Origin: Cohnella cholangitidis
Lineage (GTDB): Bacteria > Bacillota > Bacilli > Paenibacillales > Paenibacillaceae
Reading direction: 5' to 3'
Length of the DNA stretch: 64,000 nt
NCBI RefSeq assembly: GCF_014107495.1
Contig: NZ_CP041969.1
Span: forward strand, 186,001-250,000
The notes beneath the pieces are model-generated. The model made no database searches. It worked only from the letters and a program-made list of their open reading frames with translations, and was not told where the DNA came from. The first letter of the stretch is position 1. Every line of letters starts with the position of its first letter. This document shows, one piece after another, positions 44,175 to 53,821 of this stretch. Both the position numbers and the translations under genes were made by a program.

Positions 44175-45245
44175 ATGTCCAATCCTAATCAAGCCCTGTT
44201 GAAAAAAGGTGTCGCTCCTTATGAAAAATCGAATACAAAAGCGAGTATGATCCAACTACTGAATACTTTGCCGCCCTTCTTCTTGCTTTGGGCCTTGGCA
44301 TACCTAAGCTTATCCGTATCGTATTGGCTTGCTCTTCCATTCATCGTTCTAGCTGCCGGATTCGTCATCCGGACTTTTATCATCTTTCACGACTGTTGTC
44401 ACCAATCGTTCTTCAAGAGCCGTAAGGCGAATGAAGTTCTGGGCACCCTAACCGGTATTCTCACCCTCTTTCCTTACCATCAGTGGAAGCATAGCCATTC
44501 TATCCATCACTCGACGAGCAGCAATCTAGACAAACGCGGCATCGGCGATATGTGGCTGCTCACGATCGACGAATACGTAGCCGCGCCGTGGTGGAAAAGA
44601 ACTTATTACCGCATATACCGGAATCCGCTCGTCATGTTCGGGATCGGTCCGATCGCGGTTTTCCTTATCGAGTACCGTTTTAACGTCAAGGGCGCCAAGC
44701 GCGCGGAAAAAATCAATACTTGGATCACGAATATCGGCATCGTCGCCTTGTACGGCTTACTGATGTGGGCGCTCGGATGGCAAAATTTCCTGCTCGTTCA
44801 AGCACCGATTTTCTGGATTTCGGGCGTGATGGGTATCTGGCTCTTCTACGTGCAGCATCAATTCGAGGACTCGTATTTCGAGCACGACGAGGAATGGAGT
44901 TACGTGAAAGCGGCGGTCGAAGGCAGTTCGTACTATAAGCTTCCGAAAGCGCTGCAATGGCTTACCGGGAACATCGGCTTTCATCACGTTCATCACTTAA
45001 GCCCGAGAGTGCCCAATTACCATCTGGAGGACGCCCATGCGGCCGTCCCTCCGTTGCAGCACGCATCGACGGTCACTTTGAAATCCAGCTTCAAGGCACT
45101 TAAATTCAAGCTATGGGATGAACGGAACAAAGAGTTCGTTAGCTTCAAACAAATCCGTCACCTCGTCGGCAAGCCGGGAACGACGCATAACTCGGGCAAA
45201 TCCCACGGCCAATCCGATGCCAAACTGAGCGAAGAAGTCGCTTGA
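44175..45245 (+). CDS. des: Membrane fatty acid desaturase Des
   Basis: The 356-residue protein has membrane segments in pairs and the three histidine boxes of acyl-lipid desaturases: HDCCH (from His72), HSHSIHH (from His106), and HHVHH (near residue 273). It introduces a cis double bond into membrane phospholipid acyl chains at low temperature. The kinase/regulator pair desK-desR follows in the same direction, as in Bacillus subtilis. GGAGG precedes the ATG. Confidence 0.95.
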   Translation: MSNPNQALLKKGVAPYEKSNTKASMIQLLNTLPPFFLLWALAYLSLSVSYWLALPFIVLAAGFVIRTFIIFHDCCHQSFFKSRKANEVLGTLTGILTLFPYHQWKHSHSIHHSTSSNLDKRGIGDMWLLTIDEYVAAPWWKRTYYRIYRNPLVMFGIGPIAVFLIEYRFNVKGAKRAEKINTWITNIGIVALYGLLMWALGWQNFLLVQAPIFWISGVMGIWLFYVQHQFEDSYFEHDEEWSYVKAAVEGSSYYKLPKALQWLTGNIGFHHVHHLSPRVPNYHLEDAHAAVPPLQHASTVTLKSSFKALKFKLWDERNKEFVSFKQIRHLVGKPGTTHNSGKSHGQSDAKLSEEVA

Positions 45246-45346
45246 ATGCAACGACGCAACGATAAGGCAACATCGGCACTCATTTATGATAAACTAGGGA
45301 TTAGGCTTAACGATTAGGCCTGTAACCGCGCATAGGAGCGTTACCG

Positions 45347-46492
45347 ATGTTCAAGAAACTCAAAAGAATTCAAGTTTTTCCGAAAAGCACGGGAGTAAGC
45401 CCGTATGTATGGCTGATGTTCAGCATCTTGCCGTTCTACTTTATCTTTCGCGCCTCTACCGATTTCGAGATCGTTTCCGGAATCTTGATGATCATTTTAT
45501 TTTTCCTTTGCTACCGGCTGACCTTGAATGCCAAAGGTTGGCCGGTTTACGTCGGGACAAGCGTTCAAATCGCCATTTCCATCGCGATGACGCTTATTTT
45601 CGGTTATGCTTATTTTTCTTTTTTCCTCGCGTTCTTCATCGGGAATATACAGAATAAGGCCGGATTCATTACGCTATATACCATTCATATCGTAAGCAGC
45701 TTCATTACCGTTAATTTGGGATTTATACTGCAGGACAAGTTTTTCGTCACGCAAACCCCCTTTATCCTTATCAGCTTGCTCGCCGTCATCCTCCTTCCGC
45801 TCGGCAATTATAACCGCAATAAACGCGGCGAACTTCAAGAACAATTGAAAGACGCCAACATGCGGATATCCGAGCTCGTTAAACTGGAGGAAAGGCAGCG
45901 AATCGCCAGAGACTTGCATGACACCCTTGGTCAGAAGCTGTCACTCATCGGCCTCAAGAGCGATCTGGCCCACAAGCTGATCGCCAAGAGTCCGGAGCGC
46001 GCGCGCGAGGAAATCAAAGACGTGCAACAAACCGCCCGCACCGCGCTTCAGGAGGTTCGGTTGTTGGTCTCGAGAATGCGGGGAACGAAACTCGAAGACG
46101 AGATTATCCGAATTAAGCAAATTCTCAAAGCCGCGCAGATCGAATTCACGGAGGAAGGCCATCATACGTTGAACGGCGTCTCCCTCCTGACCGAGAACGT
46201 GTTGAGCATGTGCCTTAAGGAAGCCGTGACCAACGTAGTTAAGCATAGCGGCGCTACGGCCTGCTCGCTCTCCTTGGAGCAAACCCCGACCGAAGTCATC
46301 ATGAAGGTTCAAGATAACGGCACAAACCATACCGGCGGTTTAAACTTCAAAAAAGGACACGGCTTGCAAGGAATGAAAGAACGGCTAGAATTCGTTAACG
46401 GGTCGCTAGACATTTCATTGGCTGAAGGAACGACGATCGTGACCAGGATCCCTCACATTATGAAAGGCCCTGATAAGGAGGACAACGCATGA
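45347..46492 (+). CDS. desK: Membrane thermosensor kinase DesK
   Basis: In the 381-residue protein about five membrane segments (residues 20-152) precede a coiled coil, a HisKA_3 box with His191 (ARDLHDTLGQKLSLIGLK) and a HATPase domain. Genetic context next to des and DesR fixes the identity. It senses membrane order and phosphorylates DesR in the cold. It overlaps desR by four bases. Confidence 0.94.
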   Translation: MFKKLKRIQVFPKSTGVSPYVWLMFSILPFYFIFRASTDFEIVSGILMIILFFLCYRLTLNAKGWPVYVGTSVQIAISIAMTLIFGYAYFSFFLAFFIGNIQNKAGFITLYTIHIVSSFITVNLGFILQDKFFVTQTPFILISLLAVILLPLGNYNRNKRGELQEQLKDANMRISELVKLEERQRIARDLHDTLGQKLSLIGLKSDLAHKLIAKSPERAREEIKDVQQTARTALQEVRLLVSRMRGTKLEDEIIRIKQILKAAQIEFTEEGHHTLNGVSLLTENVLSMCLKEAVTNVVKHSGATACSLSLEQTPTEVIMKVQDNGTNHTGGLNFKKGHGLQGMKERLEFVNGSLDISLAEGTTIVTRIPHIMKGPDKEDNA

Positions 46493-47094
46493 TTCGTATC
46501 GTGATCGCCGAAGATCAACGCATGTTGCTGGGCGCGCTCGGCTCTCTGCTTGATCTCGAGGAGGACATGGAAGTCGTGGGCAAAGCATCCGATGGCGAGA
46601 AAGCCATCGAGCTTGTTCGTCTTCATCAGCCCGACATCTGCATTATGGATATCGAAATGCCGGGCAAAAGCGGTCTAGAGGCCGCGGAAGAGCTGAAAGA
46701 GCTGCCTTGCAAGGTGATCATTCTGACGACCTTCGCCCGCACGGGTTATTTCGAACGGGCGATTAAAGCCGGAGTCGGCGGTTACTTGTTAAAGGACAGC
46801 CCCAGCGAAGAGCTTGCCCATACGATCCGCAGCGTGTTGGCGGGACGCCGTATTTACGCGGCGGAATTGGTCGATGAAGCTTATAGCGGCGATAACGAGA
46901 ACCCGTTGACCGACCGCGAGAAGGAAGTGCTGGAGCTGATCGCCGACGGCAAAAATACGAAGGAAATCGCGACGGAGCTCTATCTCACGACAGGAACGAT
47001 TCGGAATTACATCTCTATCATCCTGGATAAATTGAACGTCAGCAACCGCGTCGAAGCGATCAAACGGTTTAACGAAAAAGGCTGGTTTAAATGA
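46489..47094 (+). CDS. desR: Response regulator DesR
   Basis: The 201-residue protein has a receiver domain (Asp54 in ICIMDIEMPG) and a LuxR-type helix-turn-helix (LTDREKEVLELIADGKNTKEIATEL). As the cognate partner of DesK it should activate des through the palindrome at 44.05 kb. Its 3' end overlaps the convergent glucosaminidase gene by eight bases. Confidence 0.94.
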   Translation: MIRIVIAEDQRMLLGALGSLLDLEEDMEVVGKASDGEKAIELVRLHQPDICIMDIEMPGKSGLEAAEELKELPCKVIILTTFARTGYFERAIKAGVGGYLLKDSPSEELAHTIRSVLAGRRIYAAELVDEAYSGDNENPLTDREKEVLELIADGKNTKEIATELYLTTGTIRNYISIILDKLNVSNRVEAIKRFNEKGWFK

Positions 47095-48130
47095 CGTTCA
47101 GCTTCTTGTAATCTCGTTTCATGATGTTTTTAACCAGCCCCGACCACTTGGAATTGGCCGGACAATATTTCGTAGCGATCTTCTCGATCGTCGTATATCC
47201 CTTGTCAACGTAACTCTTGGACAGGAGTTGTCCGAATTTTCGAACGCTGTCCCCTTTCGTTTCGAAGCTGAATGCTCTCTTGTGGGCATCTCCGCCCGAA
47301 GCGTTAAGTCCGAACAGATTGTTCTTGTTCTTGGCGAGACGGCTGCTGCCGTTGCCGCTCTCCAGCTTCATGACCGCGATCGTAAACAGCGCGTTAATGC
47401 CATACTCCTCTTCGACTTCCAGTATCGTCTCCTCTAACCCGTGTCCTGCCAAGTCCGTCCCGTCAAAAATAAGCATGATATCTTCTTCCGTCAGTCCGGA
47501 CTCCGTTTCAACGGTTGACGTCGGTTTCACTGGCTCCGAAGGTTCCGAACGCTCCGAAGTACCTACTATGTCCGTAGATTCAATCATCTCCGATGACTCC
47601 GGCTCATCGCCTGGCGCCGTCGCCTCGTTTTTGTTGAGCCGATCTTCCTTCTCCGCGCTAATCCGCTTCGCGTAATCCCCGTGCACATACCCCCCGCCTT
47701 TTATTCTTAACCAGCCGTTGTCGGTTGTTTCCGCGATTTCCAACTGCGTCCCTTTCTTGATGACTTTGAGAATCTTGGATTGGGGATACGCATTCGCGCG
47801 CACGTTGAGATAATAAGCCGTTACTTCATAAGTTTGAATAATCGGAGAAGCGGATATATGTACTTCGTTCCCTGCGTTCTTGGCTATGTCTTGAACCATA
47901 AGATTCCGAGGTTGTGGCAAAGCGTGCCCAGACACTGGAGGATCAGTGCCCAAGAGCGCACCGGGAGTGCTGATAGGGGTTGTAATCGGGGATAACGAGG
48001 GGTCGTTAATAGGGGCTGGAGCAGACGCGGATCGTTCGTTATTTAAGTGTTGCATTCGCATTCCCAACGTCAATAACAACGCCACCCCTAACACGGTAAC
48101 AATCAACCCATTCCATAGTTTCCTACGCAT
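47087..48130 (-). CDS. Secreted SH3b-glucosaminidase cell-wall hydrolase
   Basis: The gene starts at the ATG at 48130 (GAGGTG six bases upstream) and encodes 347 residues. A signal/anchor (about residues 7-26) and a Pro/Ser linker lead into an SH3b domain (about 100-155: YYLNVRANAYPQSKILKVIKKGTQLEI). A second Glu/Ser-rich linker leads into a C-terminal glucosaminidase domain (NALFTIAVMKLESGNGSSRLAKNKNNLFGLNA), with the catalytic Glu in KLESG. It should cleave N-acetylglucosaminyl bonds in peptidoglycan. Confidence 0.9.
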   Translation of the reverse strand: MRRKLWNGLIVTVLGVALLLTLGMRMQHLNNERSASAPAPINDPSLSPITTPISTPGALLGTDPPVSGHALPQPRNLMVQDIAKNAGNEVHISASPIIQTYEVTAYYLNVRANAYPQSKILKVIKKGTQLEIAETTDNGWLRIKGGGYVHGDYAKRISAEKEDRLNKNEATAPGDEPESSEMIESTDIVGTSERSEPSEPVKPTSTVETESGLTEEDIMLIFDGTDLAGHGLEETILEVEEEYGINALFTIAVMKLESGNGSSRLAKNKNNLFGLNASGGDAHKRAFSFETKGDSVRKFGQLLSKSYVDKGYTTIEKIATKYCPANSKWSGLVKNIMKRDYKKLNVI

Positions 48131-48316
48131 GACTAACACCTCTTTCATTAATGGTGAAGGTTATTCGCAGTAATATAGGTTAGATTGTACATATATGCGG
48201 ATGAAAAGCTTGTCATTCTTTAAGTGAATAAAAAAAATTAATTTGTCGAGTTTGAACGTTACATAAAAGATGGACGGATAGAGCATTTTATTCGTGTTAC
48301 AAACTTTACCAAATGC

Positions 48317-49426
48317 ATGGGTGGTTTTGATTTGACGGCATCCGGTGATAAAATCAATTTTTTGCAAACTTGCATGATTCTGCTCCTGATGAACGGCCTC
48401 ACCAATCATGTAACCGTCAACCCTATGCTGCTCGATGCGGCGGGTAGAGACGCCTGGATATCAGTCATCGCTACCGGCGTTCTCTTCCTTCCATGGTGCC
48501 TGCTATTGGTCGTGTTCATGCGCAGGTCCAATCAGCAGAAATTGCAGCCATGGCTCGCGGAACGGACGCACCCGATCGTCTCATGGATTTTGACCATTCC
48601 CCTATACTTACAATTGTTCTTGATCGGTTGGATGACGGTCATCCACACGGCCACTTGGACCATTACCAATTATTTGACGTTGACTCCCAAGCTGGTGCTT
48701 ACGCTCTCCTTAGTTATTCCGTGCGCGTTATTCGCCATGTGGGGCATTCGGGTCATTGCCATTGCAGCGGGTTTTCTCCTTCCTATCGTCGTCATTCTTG
48801 GAATTTTCGTAAGCGTCTCGAATATTCCCGAGAAAAATAACAATCTACTTAAACCGTTCGTCGAGCATGGCTGGAGTCCGGTCTTTGACGGGATGGTCTA
48901 CGCCGGCGGCGGATTCGTCGAATTAGTCGCGCTGATTGCCCTGCAGCATCGGCTGAAGGCGAAGACCCGCTTATTGCCTCTCCTGCTGTATGCCCTGTTC
49001 TCGATCTATATTATGCTTGGGCCCCTTATGGGAGCGATAACGGAGTTCGGCCCGTACGAAGCCGCCAAACAGATGGTCTCCCCTTACGAGCAATGGCGGC
49101 TCGTGAAGATCGGAACCTATTTCGAGCATGTCGATTTCTTTTCGATCTATCAATGGTTGGCGGGCGCTTCCGTTCGAATTAGCTTATCCATTTTCCTTTT
49201 GATAGATAGCATGCCTATTCAGCATAAACGTAATAAATCAAAATACGTATGGTTGATCGCGATCTTGTACATCGGGTTGGCTATGCTGCCTATTAGCGAA
49301 TACTCTTTGTATTTGTGGATGTACCGTTATTACTTTCCGATATCCCTTGCGATTGGCCTATCGGTATCTATCGTATGGTTCGCGATATCCTTAATCGCCA
49401 AACCATCCACAGGAGGCGCATCATGA
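48317..49426 (+). CDS. Spore germinant receptor permease subunit (GerB type)
   Basis: This is a polytopic protein of up to 369 residues with about ten membrane segments, of the endospore germination permease (APC-like) family. Its typical features are KINFLQTCMILLLMNGL at the start and GGGFVELVALIALQHRL in the middle. The ATG at 48317 lacks a ribosome site; a TTG at 48332 (TASGDKINF...) has GGGTGG at a better distance. It is the first gene of a B-A-C receptor operon and overlaps gerA as ATGA. Confidence 0.92.
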   Translation: MGGFDLTASGDKINFLQTCMILLLMNGLTNHVTVNPMLLDAAGRDAWISVIATGVLFLPWCLLLVVFMRRSNQQKLQPWLAERTHPIVSWILTIPLYLQLFLIGWMTVIHTATWTITNYLTLTPKLVLTLSLVIPCALFAMWGIRVIAIAAGFLLPIVVILGIFVSVSNIPEKNNNLLKPFVEHGWSPVFDGMVYAGGGFVELVALIALQHRLKAKTRLLPLLLYALFSIYIMLGPLMGAITEFGPYEAAKQMVSPYEQWRLVKIGTYFEHVDFFSIYQWLAGASVRISLSIFLLIDSMPIQHKRNKSKYVWLIAILYIGLAMLPISEYSLYLWMYRYYFPISLAIGLSVSIVWFAISLIAKPSTGGAS

Positions 49427-50904
49427 GAAGAACAAAGCGCGCCAACAACTCGCGCTGGAACGAATCCATTTTCCGCGAGTTGTTCGCGAATTCCGCCGAC
49501 GTGCAAATTCAACCCTGCCAATTCGACGAAACCAAGCTTTCCGAAGTCATTCTGATCTATGCGGAAGGATTATGCGATTCATCCCAGCTCGGTAAAGTCG
49601 TGCTGCCTGAACTAGGGCAACTTTACCGTAATCGAGGCCGATACGATGTGCAGTCCGGAGCGTTCTCCGGGTCTTTGCCTTTGATCCCCGTTAAGGAAGA
49701 CGAATCCGACGATTCGATGGCCGAATTCGTATTCCAAGGCGACCTCCTCATTTGGTTCGCGGCGGAAGAACGCTTGTTCAAGATGAATATTTGCGATCGG
49801 CCGCAAAGGTCGCCGCAGGACTCCAGTACGGAAATTTCGATCAAAGGCCCTAGGGACGGCTTTACCGAGGATATCGTCATAAATACGGCATTAATCCGGA
49901 AACGGGTGCGAAGCTCCAGCTTAAGCTATGAAACATTTACAGTCGGCACTAGAACGAAGACAAGGGTAGGTCTGCTTTATATCCGCGACATTCTACCGCC
50001 GAAAATCTTAAACGAGGTTCGGGCTCGAATCAACAAAATAAACGTCGACGGAATCTACAGCATTAATCAGATGGAAGAAAGTTTGTCCGATTCCAAAGCT
50101 TCCATCCTTCCTTTGTTCGCTACGACGGGAAGGCCGGATTATGCGGTGAATAGCCTGCTCGCCGGAAGATTCGTCCTCATCGTAGACGGCATACCTATGG
50201 TCTTAATCGGCCCCGCTACCTTGTCATTGCTCATGAAATCGCCGGAGGATATTCATTTCAACTATATCTACATTTCATTTGCGCGCATTATCCGGCAGGT
50301 CAGCTTGTTTCTATCCATTACATTGCCCGGATTCTGGGTATCGTTGGCCGCTTTTCATCAAGACCAAATTCCTTTCAGAATGATGGCCACCATTTCGGGA
50401 ACGCGCCTAGGCCTTCCCTTATCGGCTCAGATGGAAATGTTTATTTTATTGATGCTTCTGGAAATTTTCCGCGAAGCGGGCGTCCGTCTTCCGAGTTACA
50501 TCGGCCAAACCTTAACCGTGGTAGGAGGACTTATTATTGGAGATGCCTCGATTCGGGCAGGGTTCGTGTCGCCGTCCGTCGTTGTCGTGGGCGCGATCAC
50601 CGCCGTTACGTCGGTCACCTTGGTCAACCAGTCCTTAAGCACCGTTGTCAGCGTTCTCCGTCTGGGGATTTTCCTGGTGGCTTCCTTCATCGGAATGTAC
50701 GGGCTCATTCTAAGCCTCGTTCTTTTTGTCGCTTATTTATCCAGGCTCAGTTCTTTCGGCGTCCCCTATTTGACACCCCTGACGCCGCTTCATCTTAAGG
50801 ATATCGCTAGCTCTTATTTACGATTGCCATGGTTTAAGATGAGGCATAGACCAACGCCAATTCAACCGAACGATCCTGACCATCAAGGGGACGATAAGCC
50901 ATGA
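49423..50904 (+). CDS. Spore germinant receptor subunit (GerA type)
   Basis: The 493-residue protein begins at the ATG at 49423, overlapping gerB, with GGAGG nine bases upstream. A cytoplasmic N-terminal domain is followed by the conserved GerA region (YSINQMEESLSDSKASILPLFATTGRPD, AGRFVLIVDGIPMVLIGPATL) and a C-terminal block of about five membrane segments. GerA, B and C subunits together form the ligand-gated receptor of the spore inner membrane. Confidence 0.93.
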   Translation: MRRTKRANNSRWNESIFRELFANSADVQIQPCQFDETKLSEVILIYAEGLCDSSQLGKVVLPELGQLYRNRGRYDVQSGAFSGSLPLIPVKEDESDDSMAEFVFQGDLLIWFAAEERLFKMNICDRPQRSPQDSSTEISIKGPRDGFTEDIVINTALIRKRVRSSSLSYETFTVGTRTKTRVGLLYIRDILPPKILNEVRARINKINVDGIYSINQMEESLSDSKASILPLFATTGRPDYAVNSLLAGRFVLIVDGIPMVLIGPATLSLLMKSPEDIHFNYIYISFARIIRQVSLFLSITLPGFWVSLAAFHQDQIPFRMMATISGTRLGLPLSAQMEMFILLMLLEIFREAGVRLPSYIGQTLTVVGGLIIGDASIRAGFVSPSVVVVGAITAVTSVTLVNQSLSTVVSVLRLGIFLVASFIGMYGLILSLVLFVAYLSRLSSFGVPYLTPLTPLHLKDIASSYLRLPWFKMRHRPTPIQPNDPDHQGDDKP

Positions 50905-52046
50905 TCAAGCGTCGGCTAAGGTCAATCGTCATAGTATTTGTCCTTATCCTGACCGGCTGCTGGAACTCCAAAGACATCCAAAACATGGACTACGTAACCG
51001 CCATCGGGCTCGATTATGAGAACGGCAAATACATTACTTACGTACAAGTGCTCAATTTTTCGAACGTTGGCCGAGGCGAAAATGTGGAGATCGGTAAGGT
51101 CTTGCCGAACTCGATCGGCCGAGGCGAAGGAAAAACGATCAGCCAATCGTTGTCCTCTATTTATTCTACTTCGCAATTGAGGGTTTTCTGGGGCCACGTC
51201 AAAGCGATCGTTTGCTCGGAGAACGTGTTGAAACGGGGCGTCGTGGAAGCGTATAACGCCATGAATCGATATGGGGACGTCCGTTACAACATTCTTATCT
51301 ACGGAACAAGAGAAAAGCTGTCCGATATTTTCATCCAGAAATCGATCTTTAATCTCTCTCCGCTCGATACGGTCATGTTTACTCCCGAGCAGACGTATTC
51401 CCAACGCTCGTCGATCCTTTCGATCACCGGCAATCAGTTCGTCGCGCAAATCAACGAACCGGGCGAACCCGCCATGCTGCCCTCTCTTTCCATTAACCGG
51501 ACGGTATGGAAGGAAGACAAGAAGATCAAATCGATGCTGCAAATCGACGGCGCGTACTTCTTCCATAAGGATAAAATGGCGGCGTGGTTATCCGAACGAG
51601 AACTCTCGGGAGCCCGTTGGACGCAAAAACAATTAAAGCGTTCGCTAATCGACATTCCCGCCGAAGGCTCCCCGATTGCTTCCCTTGTGTTAATTAAGCC
51701 GCGTTACAAAGTGGATTTCGAAGTAAAGGATAATGAAGTTCTGTTCGATATTCATCTGAAACTAAACGCAACTTTGGAAGAATTAATCCAAAACAGATCG
51801 ATTCGGGAACTGGAGAAGCAAGCCGAGACCGTCGTGCGGGACGAAATCAGGGATAGCTTCCTCAAAGGGATAGAAAAGAAGATCGACGTGTTGCGCTTAG
51901 AGGAAACCCTGTACCGCAACCGCCCCAAACAATGGCATGCCTTGCATCGATCGCAAGATTATATCTTGAACCCGTCTAGTCTGAGATCAATCAACGTAAC
52001 CGTTAAAATATTCAATACGGGCAAATACAAAGGGCGAGTATATTAA
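50901..52046 (+). CDS. Spore germinant receptor lipoprotein (GerC type)
   Basis: The 381-residue lipoprotein (lipobox LTGC, Cys20, followed by WNSKDIQNMDYVTAIGLDYENG, the family hallmark) has the Ger(x)C domain to its end. It overlaps gerA by four bases. Expression is expected in the forespore. The germinant is unknown. Confidence 0.93.
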   Translation: MIKRRLRSIVIVFVLILTGCWNSKDIQNMDYVTAIGLDYENGKYITYVQVLNFSNVGRGENVEIGKVLPNSIGRGEGKTISQSLSSIYSTSQLRVFWGHVKAIVCSENVLKRGVVEAYNAMNRYGDVRYNILIYGTREKLSDIFIQKSIFNLSPLDTVMFTPEQTYSQRSSILSITGNQFVAQINEPGEPAMLPSLSINRTVWKEDKKIKSMLQIDGAYFFHKDKMAAWLSERELSGARWTQKQLKRSLIDIPAEGSPIASLVLIKPRYKVDFEVKDNEVLFDIHLKLNATLEELIQNRSIRELEKQAETVVRDEIRDSFLKGIEKKIDVLRLEETLYRNRPKQWHALHRSQDYILNPSSLRSINVTVKIFNTGKYKGRVY

Positions 52047-52103
52047 TAAAGCGGCTTCCGGTTTTTAGGTTGTTGGTAGGATGTTTTTTTCCTAAATGAC
52101 CTG

Positions 52104-52109
52104 TATAAT
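52104..52109 (+). promoter_or_regulatory. -10 box of the DUF457 gene
   Basis: A consensus TATAAT lies seven bases before the SOS-like palindrome; the -35 region is T-rich and weak. Confidence 0.5.
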
Positions 52110-52115
52110 GACGAA

Positions 52116-52131
52116 GCAAACATATGTTTGC
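52116..52131. promoter_or_regulatory. SOS-like (LexA) box
   Basis: The perfect palindrome GCAAACATATGTTTGC contains CAAACATATGTTTG, one symmetric step from the Bacillus LexA consensus CGAAC-N4-GTTCG. It lies immediately after the -10 box, where a repressor would block transcription. Confidence 0.6.
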
Positions 52132-52189
52132 ATATTTGGCGTGCTTCCAGCATAACCATCTACATCATGTACAGTCAACGGAGGAAATC

Positions 52190-52831
52190 ATGAAAGGAAC
52201 GACTCATCTTGCCATAGGCGGTGCCATTGGAGCAGCCGCTTGCTTATACTACCCCTTCAGTCTCGAGCATTCCGCGCTTTATCTTTCCATCGCTTGTTTT
52301 TCCGCTTTAAGCGCGGATCTCGACGGCCCTAGTCTATTAAGCGGCAAGCTCGGCAAATTGTCCCGGATATTGCGCAATCTAGCCTTATGGACGGGGATCG
52401 GCTTCATAGCCGCATTCGCATATTTGTATTTTTCTTCGGATAAAACGTATCCGATCTTCTCCACCATCGCGGTCGCCATGTTCATTCTCGGACTCATTAC
52501 GAAAGAAGGCACGATCCGCAACGCTCTCGTCAGCCTTGTCGGTATCGCGCTACTCTATTTCGGCTGGACTTCAACCCAACAATGGCTCATGGGATTTGGA
52601 CTATTCGTCGCATGGGTTCCATGGCTCAAGCATCGCGGCATGACCCATACCCTATGGGCATTGGTAATATGGGGCACGATCGGCCGCGGACTGGAGCAGC
52701 AGTTAGGCATAACCGGAATAACCGCCGTTGCCGTAGCGGGATACGCTTCTCATCTAATTGCGGACACCTTGACGCCCAGCGGCGTGAAATGGTTATATCC
52801 GCTATATAAAAAATCGATCAAAATACACTAA
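52190..52831 (+). CDS. DUF457/YdjM-family membrane protein (putative metal-dependent hydrolase)
   Basis: The gene starts at the ATG at 52190 (GGAGG upstream) and encodes 213 residues with five or six membrane segments. It shows the family signatures: an early THLAIGG, ACFSALSADLDGPSLL with acidic residues, KHRGMTHTLWAL, and ASHLIADTLTPSGVKWLYPL. These His and Asp positions give the family its hydrolase name. The E. coli relative YdjM is LexA-regulated, and an SOS-like box precedes this gene too. Confidence 0.85.
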   Translation: MKGTTHLAIGGAIGAAACLYYPFSLEHSALYLSIACFSALSADLDGPSLLSGKLGKLSRILRNLALWTGIGFIAAFAYLYFSSDKTYPIFSTIAVAMFILGLITKEGTIRNALVSLVGIALLYFGWTSTQQWLMGFGLFVAWVPWLKHRGMTHTLWALVIWGTIGRGLEQQLGITGITAVAVAGYASHLIADTLTPSGVKWLYPLYKKSIKIH

Positions 52832-52899
52832 ACCTATAACCGTTTGATGGTATAATTATCCAGAGTCCAAAAAATTAAAATAGTGAGGCGGTATCGATA

Positions 52900-53325
52900 A
52901 TGGAAACAGGTGAAAAAGCAACGATAACGGTAGAAACCTCTGTTCATGCACCAATTGAAAAAGTATGGGCGTATTGGACGGAACCGCAGCATATAACGAA
53001 GTGGTCTTTTGCTTCCGATGAATGGCATGCACCGAATGCCGAAAACGATTTAAGGGCTGGCGGTAAATTCGTTACGAGAATGGAAGCAAAAGACGGAAGC
53101 TTCGGATTTGATTTCGGCGGCGTTTATGATGAAGTGAAAACGAACGAATGGATTTCTTACACTCTTGGAGATGGAAGAAAAGTCGCGATTCAATTTATTA
53201 GTCAAGAAAACAGCGTTAAGATCATTGAAGAATTCGAAGCGGAAGGAACCCATCCCATCGAGCAGCAAAAAGCAGGCTGGCAGGCTTTTATGGACAATTT
53301 CAAGAAATATGCCGAAAATTTCTAA
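52900..53325 (+). CDS. SRPBCC/AHSA1-family protein
   Basis: The 141-residue protein has the START-like fold of the AHSA1 group: TVETSVHAPIEKVWAYWTEPQHITKW at the start, GGVYDEVKTNEWISYTLGDGR in the middle, and QKAGWQAFMDNFKKYAEN at the end. Such proteins bind hydrophobic ligands in a cavity; the ligand is unknown. The ATG at 52900 has GAGGCGG nine bases upstream. Confidence 0.88.
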   Translation: METGEKATITVETSVHAPIEKVWAYWTEPQHITKWSFASDEWHAPNAENDLRAGGKFVTRMEAKDGSFGFDFGGVYDEVKTNEWISYTLGDGRKVAIQFISQENSVKIIEEFEAEGTHPIEQQKAGWQAFMDNFKKYAENF

Positions 53326-53336
53326 ACAAGATTAAA

Positions 53337-53366
53337 ATTAAAAACCTTCCAATCGGAAGGTTTTTT
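53337..53366. terminator. Bidirectional terminator
   Basis: AAAACCTTCC-AATC-GGAAGGTTTT followed by TT on plus and A/T-rich tract on minus; it ends the SRPBCC and PH-domain genes. Confidence 0.9.
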
Positions 53367-53382
53367 GTGAATTTCCCGTACT

Positions 53383-53733
53383 CTATTGGACTTGAATTTC
53401 GGTAAGCTCTTGCGCCTTATATCGGAGCCGGGCGTTCTCCGCGGCTTGGCCGAGGAGATCGGACACTTTGACGCTGTCCCTGATATTCCTTAACGTATAC
53501 GTGGGAGAGGTTGTGTCGGTCGAGAAGACCGTTATGTCGCCGAACTTAAGTATTCTCTCAAGCAAGTTCCGCTTCAATGTAATATCCCGGACGCGATAGA
53601 GTTGGATTTCTTCGCGCCTTTTCGTAAAGATCCCTCTCTCCACGATGACTCTCCGCTCCGTTATCTGATAACGGGTAAAACTCGGGATTCCATAGTTGAA
53701 TGGCTTCCCTTCCCATAGGACGTTCTCGTTCAT
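53383..53733 (-). CDS. Bacterial PH-domain protein (YdbS/DUF304-like)
   Basis: The 116-residue protein matches the bPH2 pattern: WEGKPFNYGIPSFTRYQITERRVIVERGIFTKRREEIQLYRVRDI, then GDITVFSTDTTSPTYTLRNIRD. Unlike many relatives it has no membrane segments. Function unknown. The next gene upstream, the Lhr helicase, is 88 bases away. Confidence 0.85.
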   Translation of the reverse strand: MNENVLWEGKPFNYGIPSFTRYQITERRVIVERGIFTKRREEIQLYRVRDITLKRNLLERILKFGDITVFSTDTTSPTYTLRNIRDSVKVSDLLGQAAENARLRYKAQELTEIQVQ

Positions 53734-53821
53734 TTCAACATCTCCCTAGAAATGGATGGAATCTACCGTTATTGTACACTAGAACCGCATCCTTGGCTTC
53801 AACTAATCGGGGAGGAGGACA

